Part shown: positions 20,920 through 21,838 of the stretch, one piece after another
Numbering within the stretch: the first letter of the stretch is position 1
Layout: each line of letters opens with the position of its first letter
Origin: CAVPPA01 sp050730755
Lineage (GTDB): Bacteria; Patescibacteriota; Saccharimonadia; Saccharimonadales; UBA4665
Length of the DNA: 21,838 nt
NCBI GenBank assembly: GCA_050730755.1
Contig: JBOHNR010000006.1
Location: forward strand, 1-21,838
Direction: 5' to 3'
Notes under the pieces: generated by a model
The model's database searches: none
Told to the model about the DNA's origin: nothing
Seen by the model: the letters and a program-made list of their open reading frames with translations, nothing else
Made by a program: the position numbers and the translations under genes

Positions 20920-21504
20920 ATGGTTAAGAATATAGTACGAGCTTCAGCTGCTGCCGTAACATCACTCGGCTTAGTAGCAGGTTTCTCAGGTATTGCTGGG
21001 GCTAGCTCTGGATCGATTAGTCATACCGGTCCGGATTCAACGAATGCTGTACATTCAAACAGTGCATCGTTCACGAACGTTAGAAACCACAATAACCTGT
21101 TCGTAGCAAGCAACAACGGCCAGTGGGGCGGAAGCGGAGACGCAACCATTCAACACAACACTGGCGGCGGCAGTGCCACAAGTGGTGCAGTTAGTAACAG
21201 TAATTCGGCAGGCGCTTCAATTACTCTCGCTAACAGCGATTCCTCGAGCAGCAACGTAGCTTCATCGAGTAACAGTGGAACGATTAGCTATACTGGACCG
21301 AAGTCGGGCAACTACGTAACCAGCAATAACTTGAGCGTCACAAACGTCAGCAACGACAACAATGTAGCTCTTGTTAGCTCCAACCACCAGGCTGGAGAAT
21401 CTGGTAACGCGACCGTTAAAGATAACACTAGCGGCGGCAGTGCCACCAGCGGTTCAGTCTCTAACTCGAACAGTAGTTCAGACACTATTTCTATCAGTAA
21501 CTAG
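20920..21504 (+). CDS. Secreted Asn/Ser-rich protein with two 75-residue repeats
   Basis: A 194-residue protein with a clear signal peptide (VKNIVRASAAAVTSLGLVAG, likely cleaved after GIAGA near residue 28) and no other membrane helix, so it should be released or assembled outside. The mature protein is almost entirely two repeat units, residues 31-105 and 120-194, separated by a Ser-rich linker of 14 residues. The units carry TGP near their starts, a central NN, then SG(N/D)AT, and GGSATSG-x-VSNSNS. There is no cysteine. Regular Asn, Ser and Gly spacing with alternating small and hydrophobic residues suggests a beta-solenoid or amyloid-like fold, which is inference. Shine-Dalgarno AAAGGGG lies 5 bases before the ATG; a terminator follows. 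Confidence 0.85.
   Translation: MVKNIVRASAAAVTSLGLVAGFSGIAGASSGSISHTGPDSTNAVHSNSASFTNVRNHNNLFVASNNGQWGGSGDATIQHNTGGGSATSGAVSNSNSAGASITLANSDSSSSNVASSSNSGTISYTGPKSGNYVTSNNLSVTNVSNDNNVALVSSNHQAGESGNATVKDNTSGGSATSGSVSNSNSSSDTISISN
21010..21234 (+). repeat. 75-residue surface repeat, copy 2
   Basis: Residues 31-105 of the secreted protein, beginning GSISHTGPDSTN just after the predicted signal peptide and ending SITLAN. It is more diverged than the others in its middle (NNGQWGGSGDAT instead of SNHQ-x3-SGNA). Confidence 0.85.
21277..21501 (+). repeat. 75-residue surface repeat, copy 3
   Basis: Residues 120-194 of the secreted protein, beginning GTISYTGPKSGN and ending at the last residue (TISISN). 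Like copy 1 it is C-terminal and keeps SNHQ and SGNA in the middle. Confidence 0.85.
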
Positions 21505-21548
21505 AGATTTTAGTAACAAGAATTAAAAATTAGGTTGAAATTTAGGCG

Positions 21549-21575
21549 AAAGAGTCCCCGCTACTGGACTCTTTT
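21549..21575 (+). terminator. Intrinsic terminator after the third surface gene
   Basis: AAAGAGTCC (21549-21557) pairs with GGACTCTTT (21566-21574) around an 8-base loop, with a TTTT end. It would close the surface-protein transcript. Confidence 0.75.
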
Positions 21576-21641
21576 GCACCAAGCATAGCAAAGCCAGCAA
21601 AAGTAAAGGGCGGTTTCGCAGGAAGGTAGATTAATCTAAAG

Positions 21642-21838
21642 ATGACATACAGAATAAATAAACCGATGGCTTCGGCTAAGACTAGACTGAAACGGCCCCT
21701 GTTAGGCCTTATGGCAGCGATGTTTATGTTGTTTGCCTCTGCCCCTTATGCATTTACAGTAGCAGCTGATACGTCAACACCCGCTGCAAATGCATCATGT
21801 ACACCAGTCACTCCAGCTTCTACTGGTGTTACCCGGCC
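21642..21838 (+). CDS. Secreted protein, N-terminal part (runs off the window)
   Basis: Only the first 65 codons are present. The N terminus is basic (KTRLKRPL), followed by a hydrophobic stretch (LLGLMAAMFMLFASAPYAF) and a likely cleavage near VAA or AFT, then a low-complexity Thr/Pro/Ala/Ser segment with one cysteine (ASCTPVTPAS). It is therefore an exported protein, probably another surface component given its neighbours; no family can be named from this piece. GGAAGG (21621-21626) is 15 bases before the ATG, separated from it by the palindrome TAGATTAATCTA. An in-frame ATG at 21666 is an alternative start. Confidence 0.65.
   Translation, partial: MTYRINKPMASAKTRLKRPLLGLMAAMFMLFASAPYAFTVAADTSTPAANASCTPVTPASTGVTR

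Noticed and set aside
19831..21501. CRISPR array or DNA tandem repeat in the surface genes
   Set aside because: The similarity is between encoded proteins, in frame and diverged at the DNA level; there are no short identical direct repeats with spacers.

Overview
The window looks like chromosomal DNA of a Patescibacteria (CPR) bacterium, most plausibly Saccharibacteria (TM7). This rests on compact housekeeping genes with short or overlapping junctions, a membrane-anchored Mur ligase, an S16 and a KH protein with long charged tails, several apparently leaderless genes, and standard code use (UGA ends murF, rpmF, nusB and trmD and is never read as sense). The lineage is an inference from style, not from a marker tree.

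Layout. 162-1564 (minus strand): a multi-pass COG4705-like membrane protein and a small single-pass protein with a pilin-like N terminus. 1628-2151 (plus): a promoter, a stretch resembling the 5' end of tmRNA, and genes for tRNA-Cys(GCA), tRNA-Leu(UAA) and tRNA-Ala(CGC). 2222-6639 (plus): a single-pass protein of unknown function, an alpha/beta hydrolase overlapping a membrane-anchored MurF-like ligase, and D-Ala-D-Ala ligase. The last two would together supply and attach D-Ala-D-Ala in peptidoglycan synthesis. 6694-13468 (plus): leuS with a structured leader, rpmF (L32, 47 codons), nusB, a Nudix hydrolase, rnc, rpsP, khpA, then a structured RNA with a strong terminator, then trmD. This is an RNA-processing and translation block in which rimM and rplS are missing from the familiar rpsP-khpA-rimM-trmD-rplS order.

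13474-19250 is mostly accessory. It holds a membrane-anchored protein with clan GH-A glycosidase features (minus), a nickel superoxide dismutase with its maturation protease (sodN, sodX; plus), and a minus-strand efflux cluster: a 14-TM MFS exporter followed by a two-gene DrrAB-like ABC exporter.

19251-21838 is the most unusual part. A divergent intergenic region carries a perfect CRP-type palindrome. After it come three consecutive exported, Asn/Ser/Thr-rich proteins and the start of a fourth secreted protein that runs off the window. The first and third share a 75-residue repeat (one copy and two copies) that aligns without gaps. Long hairpins lacking U tracts separate these genes, and a good terminator follows the third. 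This looks like a cell-surface or fibre locus with no function I can recognise.
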